A stretch of DNA of 64,000 nucleotides from Virgibacillus sp. SK37 (lineage in GTDB: Bacteria > Bacillota > Bacilli > Bacillales > Amphibacillaceae): positions 248,001 to 312,000 of the forward strand of contig NZ_CP007161.1 in NCBI RefSeq assembly GCF_000725285.1, written 5' to 3'. Below the pieces are notes generated by a model. It was not told where the DNA came from. It worked only from the letters and a program-made list of their open reading frames with translations, and searched no databases. Each line of letters starts with the position of its first letter. Position 1 is the stretch's first letter. A program made the position numbers and the translations under genes. Below are positions 34,823 to 42,900 of this stretch, piece after piece.

Positions 34823-36037
34823 ATGAAGGTACTTAAAAGTTTTTTCAAGGAGAAAGAAACATTATTAGGTATTTCAGCAGCGGTTGCTTTTCAGCTTATT
34901 TTCGTTATTGTCTGGTTAACAGGTTATGACGGTGTCTATGATCGGACAGATCAATTTTCCATTGGTATTGTAGATGATGATGTAGTACTTGGAGAAGAAA
35001 TCAAAAATGAATTGAAAGATAGGGATTTATTTCAGGTAATAGAATTTGAGGAATTAAACCAAGCAAAACAAGAATTAGATGAGAGAAACGTCAATATGAT
35101 CATTCATCTTCCAGACCAAATGATGGAGCAGTTGCAAGCGAATAAAAATGTAACGATTGATTATTATATCAATCAATCCGTTCCAACTTTGACCAAACAA
35201 ATGATGGAGACAGCTGCAAATAGGGTAAACGATGAATTCAATCAACAAGTCAGAGAAACGATGAATACACAAATGGCAGAAACCATTCCACAGATGGTAG
35301 CGGCCGAGTCTCCAAATGAAGAAATGGAAGCAGTAGTAGTCGAGGGGTTAGCAAGCCAAGTAGTAGAATTGATGCAGGAGAACACCCAAATTACGCCTAT
35401 ACAAGCAAATGTGTTGAAAATGAATAATAAAGAAGGATTTGCTGTAACCATGGTTCCGCTATTAATCGTATTAGCTTCTTATATTAGTGCAATGCTGATT
35501 AGCCAATACTTACAATTTACGAATGGAAAATTAATCGGTAAGTATACCCGGTCATCTCTTTTCATTGGAAGGCAAATCATTAATGTCATATTAGCTATTG
35601 GGATATCTTTATTAACTGTTTGCCTCATGTATTTGTTTAACATTGAAATGGATCATAACTTTTTCGCCTTATGGGGTATTCAAGCTACTTTGCTCTTTAG
35701 CTTCTTAGCAATATCACAAGTTTTTGTAATGTTATTTGGCAACCCGGGAATGATTTTTAATATTGCTTTAACAGCAATTCAATTGGTCAGTTCAGGAGCA
35801 ATTGTCCCTCGTGAACTATTATCACCCTTTTATCAAGGACTTGGTAGCATCCTTCCTGCAACGTACGGTGTAAATAGTTATTTTAGTTTAATTTATGGTG
35901 GTGGAGACCTTAGTTCGGATTTGAAGCATTTATGTTTTATTATTGCTGTTCTGTTGGGTATCGCAATTGCTGTACAAATCATATTTTACTTTTGGGATAG
36001 ATTGAGATCACCAAAAACATCCATTGTTAAGAACTAA
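34823..36037 (+). CDS. ABC-2-type / YhgE-Pip-like membrane permease, 404 aa
   Basis: One N-terminal membrane segment (about 15-34), a long extracellular domain (about 35-215, acidic and Gln-rich, with FSIGIVDDD at its start) and five or six C-terminal membrane segments (about 215-395) are visible. This is the layout of YhgE/Pip and ABC-2 exporters, including the conserved SSGAIVPRELLSPFYQGLGSILP segment. No ATPase gene is adjacent, so it is more like the Pip type. ATG 34823 follows GAGGGGAG. A TetR regulator lies directly upstream, and the operator suggests substrate-induced export. Confidence 0.82.
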   Translation: MKVLKSFFKEKETLLGISAAVAFQLIFVIVWLTGYDGVYDRTDQFSIGIVDDDVVLGEEIKNELKDRDLFQVIEFEELNQAKQELDERNVNMIIHLPDQMMEQLQANKNVTIDYYINQSVPTLTKQMMETAANRVNDEFNQQVRETMNTQMAETIPQMVAAESPNEEMEAVVVEGLASQVVELMQENTQITPIQANVLKMNNKEGFAVTMVPLLIVLASYISAMLISQYLQFTNGKLIGKYTRSSLFIGRQIINVILAIGISLLTVCLMYLFNIEMDHNFFALWGIQATLLFSFLAISQVFVMLFGNPGMIFNIALTAIQLVSSGAIVPRELLSPFYQGLGSILPATYGVNSYFSLIYGGGDLSSDLKHLCFIIAVLLGIAIAVQIIFYFWDRLRSPKTSIVKN

Positions 36038-36149
36038 AATATAATTTTTTATTAATTCTTCTACTTTCGATTTACATTCAGGATGAAGTGAAAGATTAAT
36101 ATATAGCTATCTTATTCTTCACCGTGCGAAAAAAGCTCCCCCTTTTAAA

Positions 36150-36620
36150 TAGTTGGTTTATTAGAGGGAAGGACAAGGAGAGAAGAAACGGGCCTAAAAT
36201 TTATGTATTCAATAGTATTTCTACAATTATCCAATCGGTTTCATAAATCAAAAGACAATACTAATTCAGGCTGGGTCCATAGTGGGTCCAGTTCTTTTTG
36301 TCCAATATTTCTTCAATCCCTTTTCAGTTGTTTACCTTACAATATAAACCCGGAGGATTTTCTTCATCTTTCTTCACTCCTTTTCCATCCATTCAGTCCC
36401 AAAACTGCTACCATTCTTGTCTATTCTCCTGATACGTTCACCAGAAAGGGGGAAGTACTTATAGTAGATTGGAAAGAAGAGAAATACGGGTGGAGTCATG
36501 AGAGGTAAGGGATTGAAAGGGAAGACCTAAAAGACAGTTGCAAAACTGAAATCTGTTCCGTTTCTATTCCCTTTGTTTCCTAATCACAACATCATTTTAA
36601 AATTGCTCTACCTTCCGTTG
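36150..36620. repeat. dispersed non-coding repeat family 2, copy C
   Basis: The copy has AGAGGGAAGGACAAGGAGAG, then AATTCAGGCTGGGTCC-ATAGT-GGGTCCAG with TTCTTTTTG. TTCAATCCC and GTTTACCTTACAATATAAACC blocks follow, as in copy A. No credible gene lies between 36038 and 36745; an open frame at 36203 is inside this repeat. Confidence 0.55.
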
Positions 36621-36676
36621 CATCTCGAGAAGAGTATATGTCCTGAACAGAAATTAAAATAATTGATTATTTATAT

Positions 36677-36723
36677 TGACCAACTATATCGTTTAATGAT
36701 ATATTCTATTTAACGATATAGTT
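36677..36723 (+). promoter_or_regulatory. PadR promoter and operator
   Basis: TTGACC (36677-36682) and TATATT (36700-36705) are separated by 17 bases. The inverted repeat AACTATATCGTT / AACGATATAGTT (36682-36693 and 36712-36723) covers the promoter, as expected for PadR autorepression. Confidence 0.85.
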
Positions 36724-36745
36724 TTTAGAAAAAGAGGGGTGAATC

Positions 36746-37084
36746 ATGCCAAGAAATGATATGGTAAAGTCAGGAAGGTTAACAGATATAGCTTATTACA
36801 TCTTGTTATCCCTCATTAAAGAGAATCATGGATATTCGATTATGAAAACAGTGAAACAGATAACAAATGGGGAAGTGGAAATTGGACCGGCTTCATTATA
36901 CAGTACTTTAAAAAAACTAGTTAATGAGAATATGATTGAACAAGTAGTTGATCAGTCTTTCAACACGAAAACATACATCATAACGAAAAAGGGATCTGAA
37001 ACTTTAAAGAACGAGTATGATCGACGTAAAAGAATGATTCAACATGCGGATCAAATATTACAGAGGGAGGACGGACATGACTGA
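36746..37084 (+). CDS. PadR-family transcriptional regulator
   Basis: This 112-aa winged-helix protein shows ILLSLIKENHGYSIMK, then GPASLYSTLKKLVNENMIEQ and YIITKKGSETL, the standard PadR pattern. ATG 36746 follows AGAGGGGTG. It overlaps the next gene by 8 bases; PadR followed by DUF2812 is a common Firmicutes pair in which the regulator controls the operon. Confidence 0.92.
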   Translation: MPRNDMVKSGRLTDIAYYILLSLIKENHGYSIMKTVKQITNGEVEIGPASLYSTLKKLVNENMIEQVVDQSFNTKTYIITKKGSETLKNEYDRRKRMIQHADQILQREDGHD

Positions 37085-37643
37085 TAAAGAATATAAATAT
37101 GTAGAGACACATGGTGTTGAGATTGACGATAATGGCGATAAAGATATGGATATGCTAAGTGATTATGCAAAAGAAGGTTGGATATTAGAAGGAACACATA
37201 TATTAGGGTACAGATTAGTGAAAACAGAACCACAAAATCTCATTTACAGCGTGGATATGGAAGATAATCCTAATGAGGAGTATTTTGGTATGTTTGAAGA
37301 ATCAGGATGGAAGCATGTTTGCTCCAGTCGTCATATGCACTTTTTCTCAGCTGCTGAAGGAACAACGCCCATCTATACCGAGGAAGATAGTTTAATTGAG
37401 AAATATAAATTGATGAAAGGGAAATATCTGAAATTTACAAAACGAATGGTTTATTTTTATTTACTAACCGTAATTATGGCTTTATTTTCTAAAATTATAG
37501 AATGGTTTCCAATGTTCATTGGAGAGATAAGTTTAATAGTTGGAACAATGTCGCTTATGGCACTTCCTTTTACAGTATTACCGTATCTTTCATATAGGGG
37601 GAAATATAAAGGTGCAATTAAGAGTCATTTTAATGTGTATTAA
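37077..37643 (+). CDS. DUF2812 family membrane protein
   Basis: ATG 37077 follows GAGGGAGGAC and gives 188 aa. The soluble N-terminal domain carries the DUF2812 pattern (YAKEGWILEG, then EYFGMFEESGWKHVCSS and FFSA). Two C-terminal membrane segments (about 122-142 and 150-172) follow. The function of the family is not established. It is co-transcribed with padR. Confidence 0.85.
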   Translation: MTDKEYKYVETHGVEIDDNGDKDMDMLSDYAKEGWILEGTHILGYRLVKTEPQNLIYSVDMEDNPNEEYFGMFEESGWKHVCSSRHMHFFSAAEGTTPIYTEEDSLIEKYKLMKGKYLKFTKRMVYFYLLTVIMALFSKIIEWFPMFIGEISLIVGTMSLMALPFTVLPYLSYRGKYKGAIKSHFNVY

Positions 37644-37679
37644 AAGACAAACTGCTGTCTTATGATTCTTTAATATTGG

Positions 37680-37830
37680 TATCTCCCTGTAACTTTGCTT
37701 CTCCCTGATGGAACTAAGTTGGTATATTAGAGGAAAGAGTGATGAGAAAAAAAGAGGGAATAAATCAGAACTTTCTCGGCGGTTTTTCAATCGTTTATTT
37801 CAATCAAATATCAATAAAAACTCGGATTCG
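37680..37830. repeat. dispersed non-coding repeat family 2, copy D (short)
   Basis: It shares CTGTAACTTTGCTTCTCCCT, then GGAACTAAGTTGGTAT, the purine-rich segment, and CGGTTTTTCAATC with copies A and E. A 63-codon frame inside it is probably not a gene. Confidence 0.5.
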
Positions 37831-37960
37831 ATTGATGAACTTAAAGATGCCTATGAACATATTACAAAAACAGCAGAGGAACTGTCGAATATAATTTGAA
37901 TGGTATAGCTTAATAAATTCATATAAAACAAGGGTTTGTTCTGGTAAGGTGGAAAAAGAG

Positions 37961-38004
37961 GAGGTAGAGCCTACAATTAATTATCGGGATCTACCTCCTC
38001 TTTC
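37961..38004. terminator. bidirectional hairpin
   Basis: AGGAGGTAGAGCC and the complementary GGATCTACCTCCT (37961 to about 38000) form a long imperfect stem. It is followed by CTTTCT and lies between the DUF2812 region and the converging GGDEF gene. Confidence 0.6.
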
Positions 38005-38080
38005 TATTCGCTGAAAGATGATTATCTTCCAAGACTGAATACTAAATAGTAGTTAAACTACATGTTATTGAAATGTATGA

Positions 38081-38725
38081 CTAAGTATTTGAATTATAAT
38101 GGGATTTGAACCTATACATATTAGCATCTGCTTTGGAAATTAAACTTTCAAAAGTATTGTCATCTGAGGGGTAAATAGCTTTTCCAATTGAAACAGATAA
38201 ACCATTGTACTTCAAGTCTTTGCTTTTCAGTGAATTTTTAAAATGACTTATCTTTTGATTTAATCTTTTTTCATCAGCAAAAGGAGAAACTATTAGAAAT
38301 TCATCGCCTCCCCATCTTGCAACAATATCTTCAGATAGAAAGCTATCTATTAGTAGGTCAGAAATACACTTTAAAACTTGATCCCCAGTTTCATGCCCAA
38401 AGTTGTCATTAATTTGCTTAAAATCATTAACATCCAAAAGTATTATCGCTAGCTTATTACTTTTCCTGTTAGCCTTCGAAAAGGATTTTTGAATATTATC
38501 TAATACATAGCGTCGATTGAATAGCCCTGTTAGAGGATCTCTGTTTGCTTTATACACAGATTTGTCGTATTCCCTTCCTAGATACCATCCAATTATCATC
38601 AGGATGATAGCGGGTAAAGGAATACTGTGAGGAGTTGCACCAAAGTGTATTTTTACAAATGTTCTAATAACTATAATTATGATGGCTACAAATGTAATAC
38701 CGGTAATACGTCCTTTATATCCCAT
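38081..38725 (-). CDS. membrane-anchored GGDEF protein (diguanylate cyclase)
   Basis: This 214-aa protein has two N-terminal membrane segments (about 7-22 and 33-50) and then a complete GGDEF domain: DPLTGLFNRRYVLDN near 61, LLDVNDFKQINDNFGHETGDQVL near 95-117, and RWGGDEF near 141-147. The GGDEF active site is intact, so c-di-GMP synthesis is likely. The domain ends just after the final SISKA-like motif (LISKADANMYRFK), a compact length. No sensor domain is present apart from the membrane part. Confidence 0.9.
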   Translation of the reverse strand: MGYKGRITGITFVAIIIIVIRTFVKIHFGATPHSIPLPAIILMIIGWYLGREYDKSVYKANRDPLTGLFNRRYVLDNIQKSFSKANRKSNKLAIILLDVNDFKQINDNFGHETGDQVLKCISDLLIDSFLSEDIVARWGGDEFLIVSPFADEKRLNQKISHFKNSLKSKDLKYNGLSVSIGKAIYPSDDNTFESLISKADANMYRFKSHYNSNT

Positions 38726-39075
38726 TGAATCTCCTTTGACTTATCATTTTATACTATTTATGTTGATGTAACTATTGGAAATTATATGGTGATTATCATA
38801 AAAAATCAATTAGTTTAAGAGTTTACGATTTTCACTGTGGGTGCTGATAGGTACAAGTTATTCGATAAAAAGGAGAAAGGAGCGTTTGGGGCTAAGCTGC
38901 GAGGCCGAGTGAAAGAAGGTAAAAGAGGAGAGGTAAGATATTCGGTTGTGTCTGATCTACTGTTAGTCATTTTGACCTTAACATTAAAGGCAAACGAAAT
39001 CTTACTGTTAGCTACTTGATCTAAATGCCACCACCATTCCTTTAATGGTTCATTCGATAAAGAAAAGTCATAGAT

Positions 39076-39287
39076 CTACTTAAGATGACTAGTCATCTTC
39101 TTTGCATTTTCAATTAATTTTAGGTCATAATTAATCAATTTTAGTCTCTCGTCATTCGTAAGTTCTTTGATTACCTTTTCGAATTTATGCGAAGGTGAAG
39201 CATATAGAGCGATTCAAAGGGGCTAATTTCAAAATCATCTACGTAGCTCCCATACATCTCAATTAATTGACTGTTTTGTAATACCAT
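39076..39287 (-). pseudogene. frameshifted small protein gene
   Basis: On the minus strand ATG 39285-39287 reads MVLQNSQLIEMYGSYVDDFEI and continues to SLY. The neighbouring frame then continues with ASPSHKFEKVIKELTNDERL and on to a stop at 39076-39078. A single frameshift near 39205 joins the two into a helical acidic protein of about 70 aa, which I do not recognise. AAGGATATGTCCAA lies before the start. Confidence 0.5.
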
Positions 39288-39372
39288 TTGGACATATCCT
39301 TTTAATTAGACGTAACAAGTGCTATTAGTTGCGTTAGGGAAGAGACGTTGAAAAAAGGCAAGGTTTTACATA

Positions 39373-39505
39373 TAAGAAAAAATCATCCCGAAAGGCTCGA
39401 CCAGCAAACGGGATGATCTCTCTTGAACAAACATATTAATTGAGCAACCATCTCGCTTCAAGCAGCTACCCATTGACTCCGTGTTGCTAGCACGGGTCTT
39501 ATTTA
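39373..39505 (-). ncRNA. candidate small RNA with strong terminator on the minus strand
   Basis: On the minus strand, a stem ATCATCCCG / CGGGATGAT (39410-39418 with 39382-39390) is followed by a T tract (39373-39381). Upstream on the same strand lies a second hairpin, CCCGTGCTAGCAACACGG (about 39487-39504). The arrangement resembles the 3' part of Bacillus type I toxin-antitoxin loci of the holin-like toxin kind. The toxin reading frame itself is not visible, so this may be a relic or an RNA without toxin. Confidence 0.4.
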
Positions 39506-39604
39506 TTTTAACGAAAAATGGTGCCTATTTGCAATGTTTGAAGTCGGATTATTTGCGTATAGCCTATGAGACTTGGATTTGATGTTGTTTAAAGCCGGTT
39601 TCAA

Positions 39605-39905
39605 CTGCTAAATAGTTGGCTTCCGATTGGTAAAGAGAAGTGGAAAAGCAAAGGAGAAAGCAATATGTAGTTCCGTGGTTTTTCAAACATCATCCAATAG
39701 GGGTATTTCAATTCCATGTCATATCTAGATTAATCGGTGTTCATACTTTACCAGTTGTTATCCTTACCACATTAATACAGAGGATTTCCAATCTCAGTTC
39801 AGTTTATTTCCTAATTGTGACCCCACCAGCTTGAAACTTTTTACCGTTTCTTCTGTAACGTTCACCAAAACGGGGAAGGAACTTAGTTCCGTTGCTTTGT
39901 AGATG
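39605..39905. repeat. dispersed non-coding repeat family 2, copy E
   Basis: Shared blocks include AGTTGGCTTCCGATTGG, a GGAGAAAGCAATATGTAG segment resembling copy B, and GTGGTTTTTCAA. They also include TTCAGTTTATTTCCTAA (as CAGTATGTTTCCTAA in copy A) and GGAACTTAGTTCCGTTG near its end. No gene is credible between 39290 and 40025. Confidence 0.5.
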
Positions 39906-40025
39906 AAATAGGTAAATAATTGTTAGGGTTCATGATAAAATAAAATGAGGTGAAAGGGTTACTTCACTATACAATAATACTATTTACTTAATTAAAGTGA
40001 AACCGTTGTAACTATAATATAATAA

Positions 40026-40415
40026 TTGGGAAAAAGGTGTGTTGATATTATTGAACCTAGGTTAGAAAGAAAAGATATCATTAATTTTTTAGATTTAATT
40101 GATTCCCAATATAGTCCAAATTACAAACCTCAAATCGGACGAATGAAACCATATTGGAAATTATTAAAAAAGGAAAATATGGATGAAACTGAATACAAAA
40201 GTTTTCTATATATTTATAGTCATTTAAAAGACATTCTTAGCGAAAGAGAGCGTTTTATATTAGATTCAATTTATGGAGTATCAGGAGAGTTTTTAAATGA
40301 TACGCAAGTTGCTAAAATACTAAATATATCAAATTCCAGAGTAGGCCAAATCAGGAGAAAGGCTGAACGGAAGTTAGGTAAAAAACTATTAGAACTGTAT
40401 GATGAAGTTATCTAA
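40026..40415 (+). CDS. sigma-70 region 4-like regulatory protein
   Basis: The C-terminal half has the sigma region 4 pattern LSERERFILDSIYGV, then LNDTQVAKILNISNSRVGQIRRKAERKL, which binds -35 DNA in sigma factors. The N-terminal 60 residues are unlike region 2, so this is a partial sigma-like or Xpf-like regulator. The start is unclear: TTG 40026 has no ribosome binding site, while an ATT at 40047 lies 7 bases after AAAGGTG. It probably activates or modulates a plasmid or phage-type gene; the target is not known. Confidence 0.7.
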   Translation: MGKRCVDIIEPRLERKDIINFLDLIDSQYSPNYKPQIGRMKPYWKLLKKENMDETEYKSFLYIYSHLKDILSERERFILDSIYGVSGEFLNDTQVAKILNISNSRVGQIRRKAERKLGKKLLELYDEVI

Positions 40416-40581
40416 AGATATAGACTAGATGCTCATTCCTGTGCTTTTCTTCGCCTTTTAGTTAATGAGAAATGTTCATTCTTTAGATGGTTGGTACTGG
40501 AGTGAATTTTTTAGAATTTGCCCAATTAGGATACAGAAGGCATTAAACCCCTTTCCATTTGGATTAATGTCTCAACTACTT

Positions 40582-40875
40582 TTATTCGTCAATTTCCGGC
40601 TCCCAATCATCTCCATACTTTGGACCGAGCAGTTTTTTTATTTCTACCTCTGTTGGATCTTTATCCCTTTTGGATTTTAGATATTCAAACTCCTCTTTGG
40701 GCACCAAGTATCTACCAGGCTTTCCCTCCTCTTCTTTTCCAGAAAGCTGCCGTTGTTTAATCCAATTAACAACTGTTTCCAATTCTACGTTATAATAGTC
40801 AGCTAATACTTGTGCATCAACATATTCCACATTTGCATAAGATGTTGCACTTTTATTCCTTATATCGCTCATCAC
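40582..40875 (-). CDS. small MerR/excisionase-like HTH protein, 97 aa
   Basis: The middle shows YVDAQVLADYYNVELETVVNWIKQRQLSG followed by KPGRYLVPKEEFEYLK, the winged HTH pattern of excisionase-type DNA-binding proteins. The tail is acidic (GDDWEPEIDE). It lies 10 bases downstream of the pseudogene at 40886 on the same strand and may regulate a mobile element. Confidence 0.7.
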   Translation of the reverse strand: MMSDIRNKSATSYANVEYVDAQVLADYYNVELETVVNWIKQRQLSGKEEEGKPGRYLVPKEEFEYLKSKRDKDPTEVEIKKLLGPKYGDDWEPEIDE

Positions 40876-40885
40876 AATACTCGCC

Positions 40886-41197
40886 TTATTTGTTTAGTCC
40901 CTGCTCATATTCTTGTCTAAATTTCGCTACCTTTTCTATATCGACACCGATCTTTGTAGCAATAAAAGGGATTGCTAGACTATCAATTAAAGACCTGGCA
41001 ATTTCCTCTTTTACATCTTGTTTGGCCTTATTTATAGCTTCAGTTTGCTCAACTTCCCTTTTAAGTTCTTGTACTCGCTTAATAACCAAGTCAATCTTTT
41101 TAGCAATAAATGTAACAGCAAGTGTCCCGATTAATGACTTAGCAACTTATTCCTTGACTTCTTGTCTAATCTTTTTTGTATTTTCTTCGTGTGTAAT
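40886..41197 (-). pseudogene. internally repeated small protein gene with a nonsense codon
   Basis: The minus-strand frame runs about 100 codons with one TAA at 41147-41149. The two halves resemble each other: KE-VAKSLIGTLAVTFIAKKI and KEEIARSLIDSLAIPFIATKI, about 35 residues apart. The stop replaces the Glu expected in the first copy. The only possible start before it is ATT 41195-41197, behind AAAGGA. The last 67 codons could be translated from GTG/ATG near 41089. The family is not recognised. Confidence 0.5.
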
Positions 41198-41669
41198 TAT
41201 TTATCATCCTTTCGGGTTGGATAAAATGATTCCTAATCTGTTTTCTATATTGCTTATGTTATCAAGTTGAGACACTTTTGTTAATCCCTTAATGTCCCTT
41301 CATCTTACTGCTGTTATTAAGATCTAAATAATAAGAAAATCTGTTGAACACTATCTTACAACAGGTATTCAAATCAATATAAAGTATCGCTAGATAGAGA
41401 AATGTGGTAAAAAGTATCCCAACCATTAGACAAACAGAGAAGTAAGTTAAAGCCAGAAATCAATATTGACACTGTGAATTAATATCATTATTATAAGATT
41501 AAGTGAAGACAATTAGAATTTTATAATATAATCCATAGTCTGATTTCCTTTAGTATTTTGACAAGGGAAAGTTTATTAGATAGTTGAAATTAAAATAAAT
41601 ACGTTGCCAAAGGATGGTAAAAATGAAACAGTGCCATTTACATATAGAAAGTTATTATATCGAAAACAA

Positions 41670-41705
41670 ACACTTGTAGAATAAAAGTTCTGCAAGTGTT
41701 TTTTT
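41670..41705 (+). terminator. strong intrinsic terminator
   Basis: ACACTTGTAGAA and TTCTGCAAGTGT form a 12-bp stem with one G-T pair, followed by seven T. No intact gene lies upstream on this strand in 41200-41669, which otherwise shows nothing recognisable. Confidence 0.8.
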
Positions 41706-41710
41706 ATGCC

Positions 41711-41730
41711 CCATTTCCTATAGGAAATGG
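41711..41730. promoter_or_regulatory. perfect 20-bp palindrome
   Basis: CCATTTCCTATAGGAAATGG is a fully symmetric site, 64 bases before the DnaA-like remnant and about 360 bases before the XRE regulator. It may be an operator. Confidence 0.5.
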
Positions 41731-41793
41731 AATAGAAATTTATGATGAACTAAAAGTATTTTATTACAACGATTAAACAAAGGATGAATACGT

Positions 41794-42060
41794 ATGAAAA
41801 TGGAAGATTCAAAATTGGATTTATGGGATCTGGAAATGAATTCCAAAGCCTTCCTTCGAAACTTGGATTGCTCCTGCAACTGGTAAGATCACAGATGAGG
41901 ATGTATCTGTAGTAAAGGTAACGAATGACTTTGCTAGGCACTGGACTGTGGAATTATATAAAGAACTGATTCGAAACATCCTAAAGGAAATACGGGGCAA
42001 GAGATTAATATTGTAGTAACGTCTCCTGTCAATGTGTTAGATAAATATCTTGATATGGAA
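41794..42060 (+). pseudogene. decayed DnaA N-terminal-domain-like gene
   Basis: Three frames together give the DnaA domain I pattern. DSKLDLWDL comes first (ATG 41794). KPSFETWIAPATGKITDEDV and VTNDFARHWTVELYKELI come from a second frame. GQEINIVVTSPVN comes from a third, and this third frame runs into the XRE regulator frame. At least two frameshifts separate them. The S-F-E-T-W and N-x-F-A-R-x-W residues are the conserved ones of this domain, which also occurs in plasmid and phage replication proteins. Confidence 0.6.
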
Positions 42061-42087
42061 ATAGAGAATGAGGGGAGGGTTCGCAAG

Positions 42088-42396
42088 ATGGAAAAAGGTG
42101 AAGATAAGGAGAATGAATTTGGCCCATACATTAGATGGATGAGACTAAAAAGAGGTTTTACCCTTTCTCAAGTCGCAGATGGGTTGGGGATCTCTACTAA
42201 TTATGTTTCCCAACTGGAGAGGGGCGAAAGGAAGGTAACGGATGACTTAGTAGTTAGTTTTGCAAAACTATATAACATAGACGAGGATATATTGTTTTGG
42301 AAGTCAGGTAAAATTCCCCTGGGTGTTAGAAAATTAATCGTGAATGATAAAAGTTTGCAAGAAGCCCTATCCAAACTTTATAAATCTCGACAATAG
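42088..42396 (+). CDS. XRE-family HTH transcriptional regulator
   Basis: From ATG 42088 (7 bases after GGGGAGG) this is 102 aa with a Cro/CI HTH: IRWMRLKRGFTLSQVADGLG, then ISTNYVSQLERGERKVTDDLV. The longer frame from 42034 is the tail of the DnaA-like remnant. It probably represses a plasmid operon. The short C-terminal helical tail is of unknown role. Confidence 0.85.
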   Translation: MEKGEDKENEFGPYIRWMRLKRGFTLSQVADGLGISTNYVSQLERGERKVTDDLVVSFAKLYNIDEDILFWKSGKIPLGVRKLIVNDKSLQEALSKLYKSRQ

Positions 42397-42424
42397 TGAA
42401 ACTGAAATTTAAGGAGGGTAACAA

Positions 42425-42682
42425 ATGGATAGAAGTAGGGATATTATCAAGAAACAATCACCAGATGATTGGGTGTGGGCCGGGACGACTATTACTTCAT
42501 TGAACTGTAGTAAAACGGAAATTGATGAGTATATAGAGATCTGGAAAAAAAAGATTGAAAAGCAGGGATTGGATTTACTGGATTTACATGTTTTTACAGG
42601 GGAGGTGAAGGATGGTTATGACATGGTAAATATTCAATTTTTAATAAGGCCAAAGGAAGGAACATCAGGATATGTGATATAG
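42425..42682 (+). CDS. hypothetical protein, 85 aa
   Basis: Not recognised. ATG 42425 follows AAGGAGGG, 28 bases after the XRE gene, so the two may share a transcript. The protein is polar, with WVWAGTTITSLNCSKTEIDE and a beta-rich end; there are no membrane segments. Confidence 0.6.
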   Translation: MDRSRDIIKKQSPDDWVWAGTTITSLNCSKTEIDEYIEIWKKKIEKQGLDLLDLHVFTGEVKDGYDMVNIQFLIRPKEGTSGYVI

Positions 42683-42786
42683 AAGGGATGAATTGCAGAA
42701 ATTGACTTGGTTGTAGCAGGAAAAGATGGAGAACGGTTAACCAAGAATCGTGTGTACCAAATATAACAGAAAGATGGAGGGATTAA

Positions 42787-42888
42787 GTGTGTCATCAATT
42801 AATAATTGTTGCCACTGTTGCCGTTTTGGTGACTATTTTAATAGGGGCAATGACTATAGTGGCAATGTGGAAAATAAAAAGTAAGTAG
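42787..42888 (+). CDS. single-helix membrane microprotein, 33 aa
   Basis: GTG 42787 lies 5 bases after GGAGGG. The product has one hydrophobic helix (LIIVATVAVLVTILIGAMTI) and a basic end (WKIKSK), which suits a small membrane protein or a toxin-like peptide. It sits 12 bases before the YqhQ-like gene, so co-transcription is likely. Confidence 0.55.
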   Translation: MCHQLIIVATVAVLVTILIGAMTIVAMWKIKSK

Positions 42889-42900
42889 TCAATAGGGGAG

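Noticed and set aside
36203-36508. 101-codon plus-strand open frame
   Set aside because: Inside repeat copy C, crossing its hairpin; not shared as a frame with other copies.
37708-37899. 63-codon open frame
   Set aside because: It starts within repeat copy D with no ribosome binding site. The last 30 codons look protein-like, so a small chance remains.
38837-39019. 60-codon open frame
   Set aside because: No ribosome binding site, unusual composition, no similarity to anything recognised.
39515-39540. possible boundary element AAATGGTGCCTATTTG
   Set aside because: Isolated, not behind an ORF on the plus strand, and arms pair poorly.
40465-40680. 71-codon plus-strand frame opposite the excisionase-like gene
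   Set aside because: Antisense shadow of the minus-strand gene at 40582-40875, with no start signal.
40812-41270. 152-codon plus-strand frame
   Set aside because: Antisense to the minus-strand genes; Ser/Leu/Phe-rich translation is a shadow of their helical coding.
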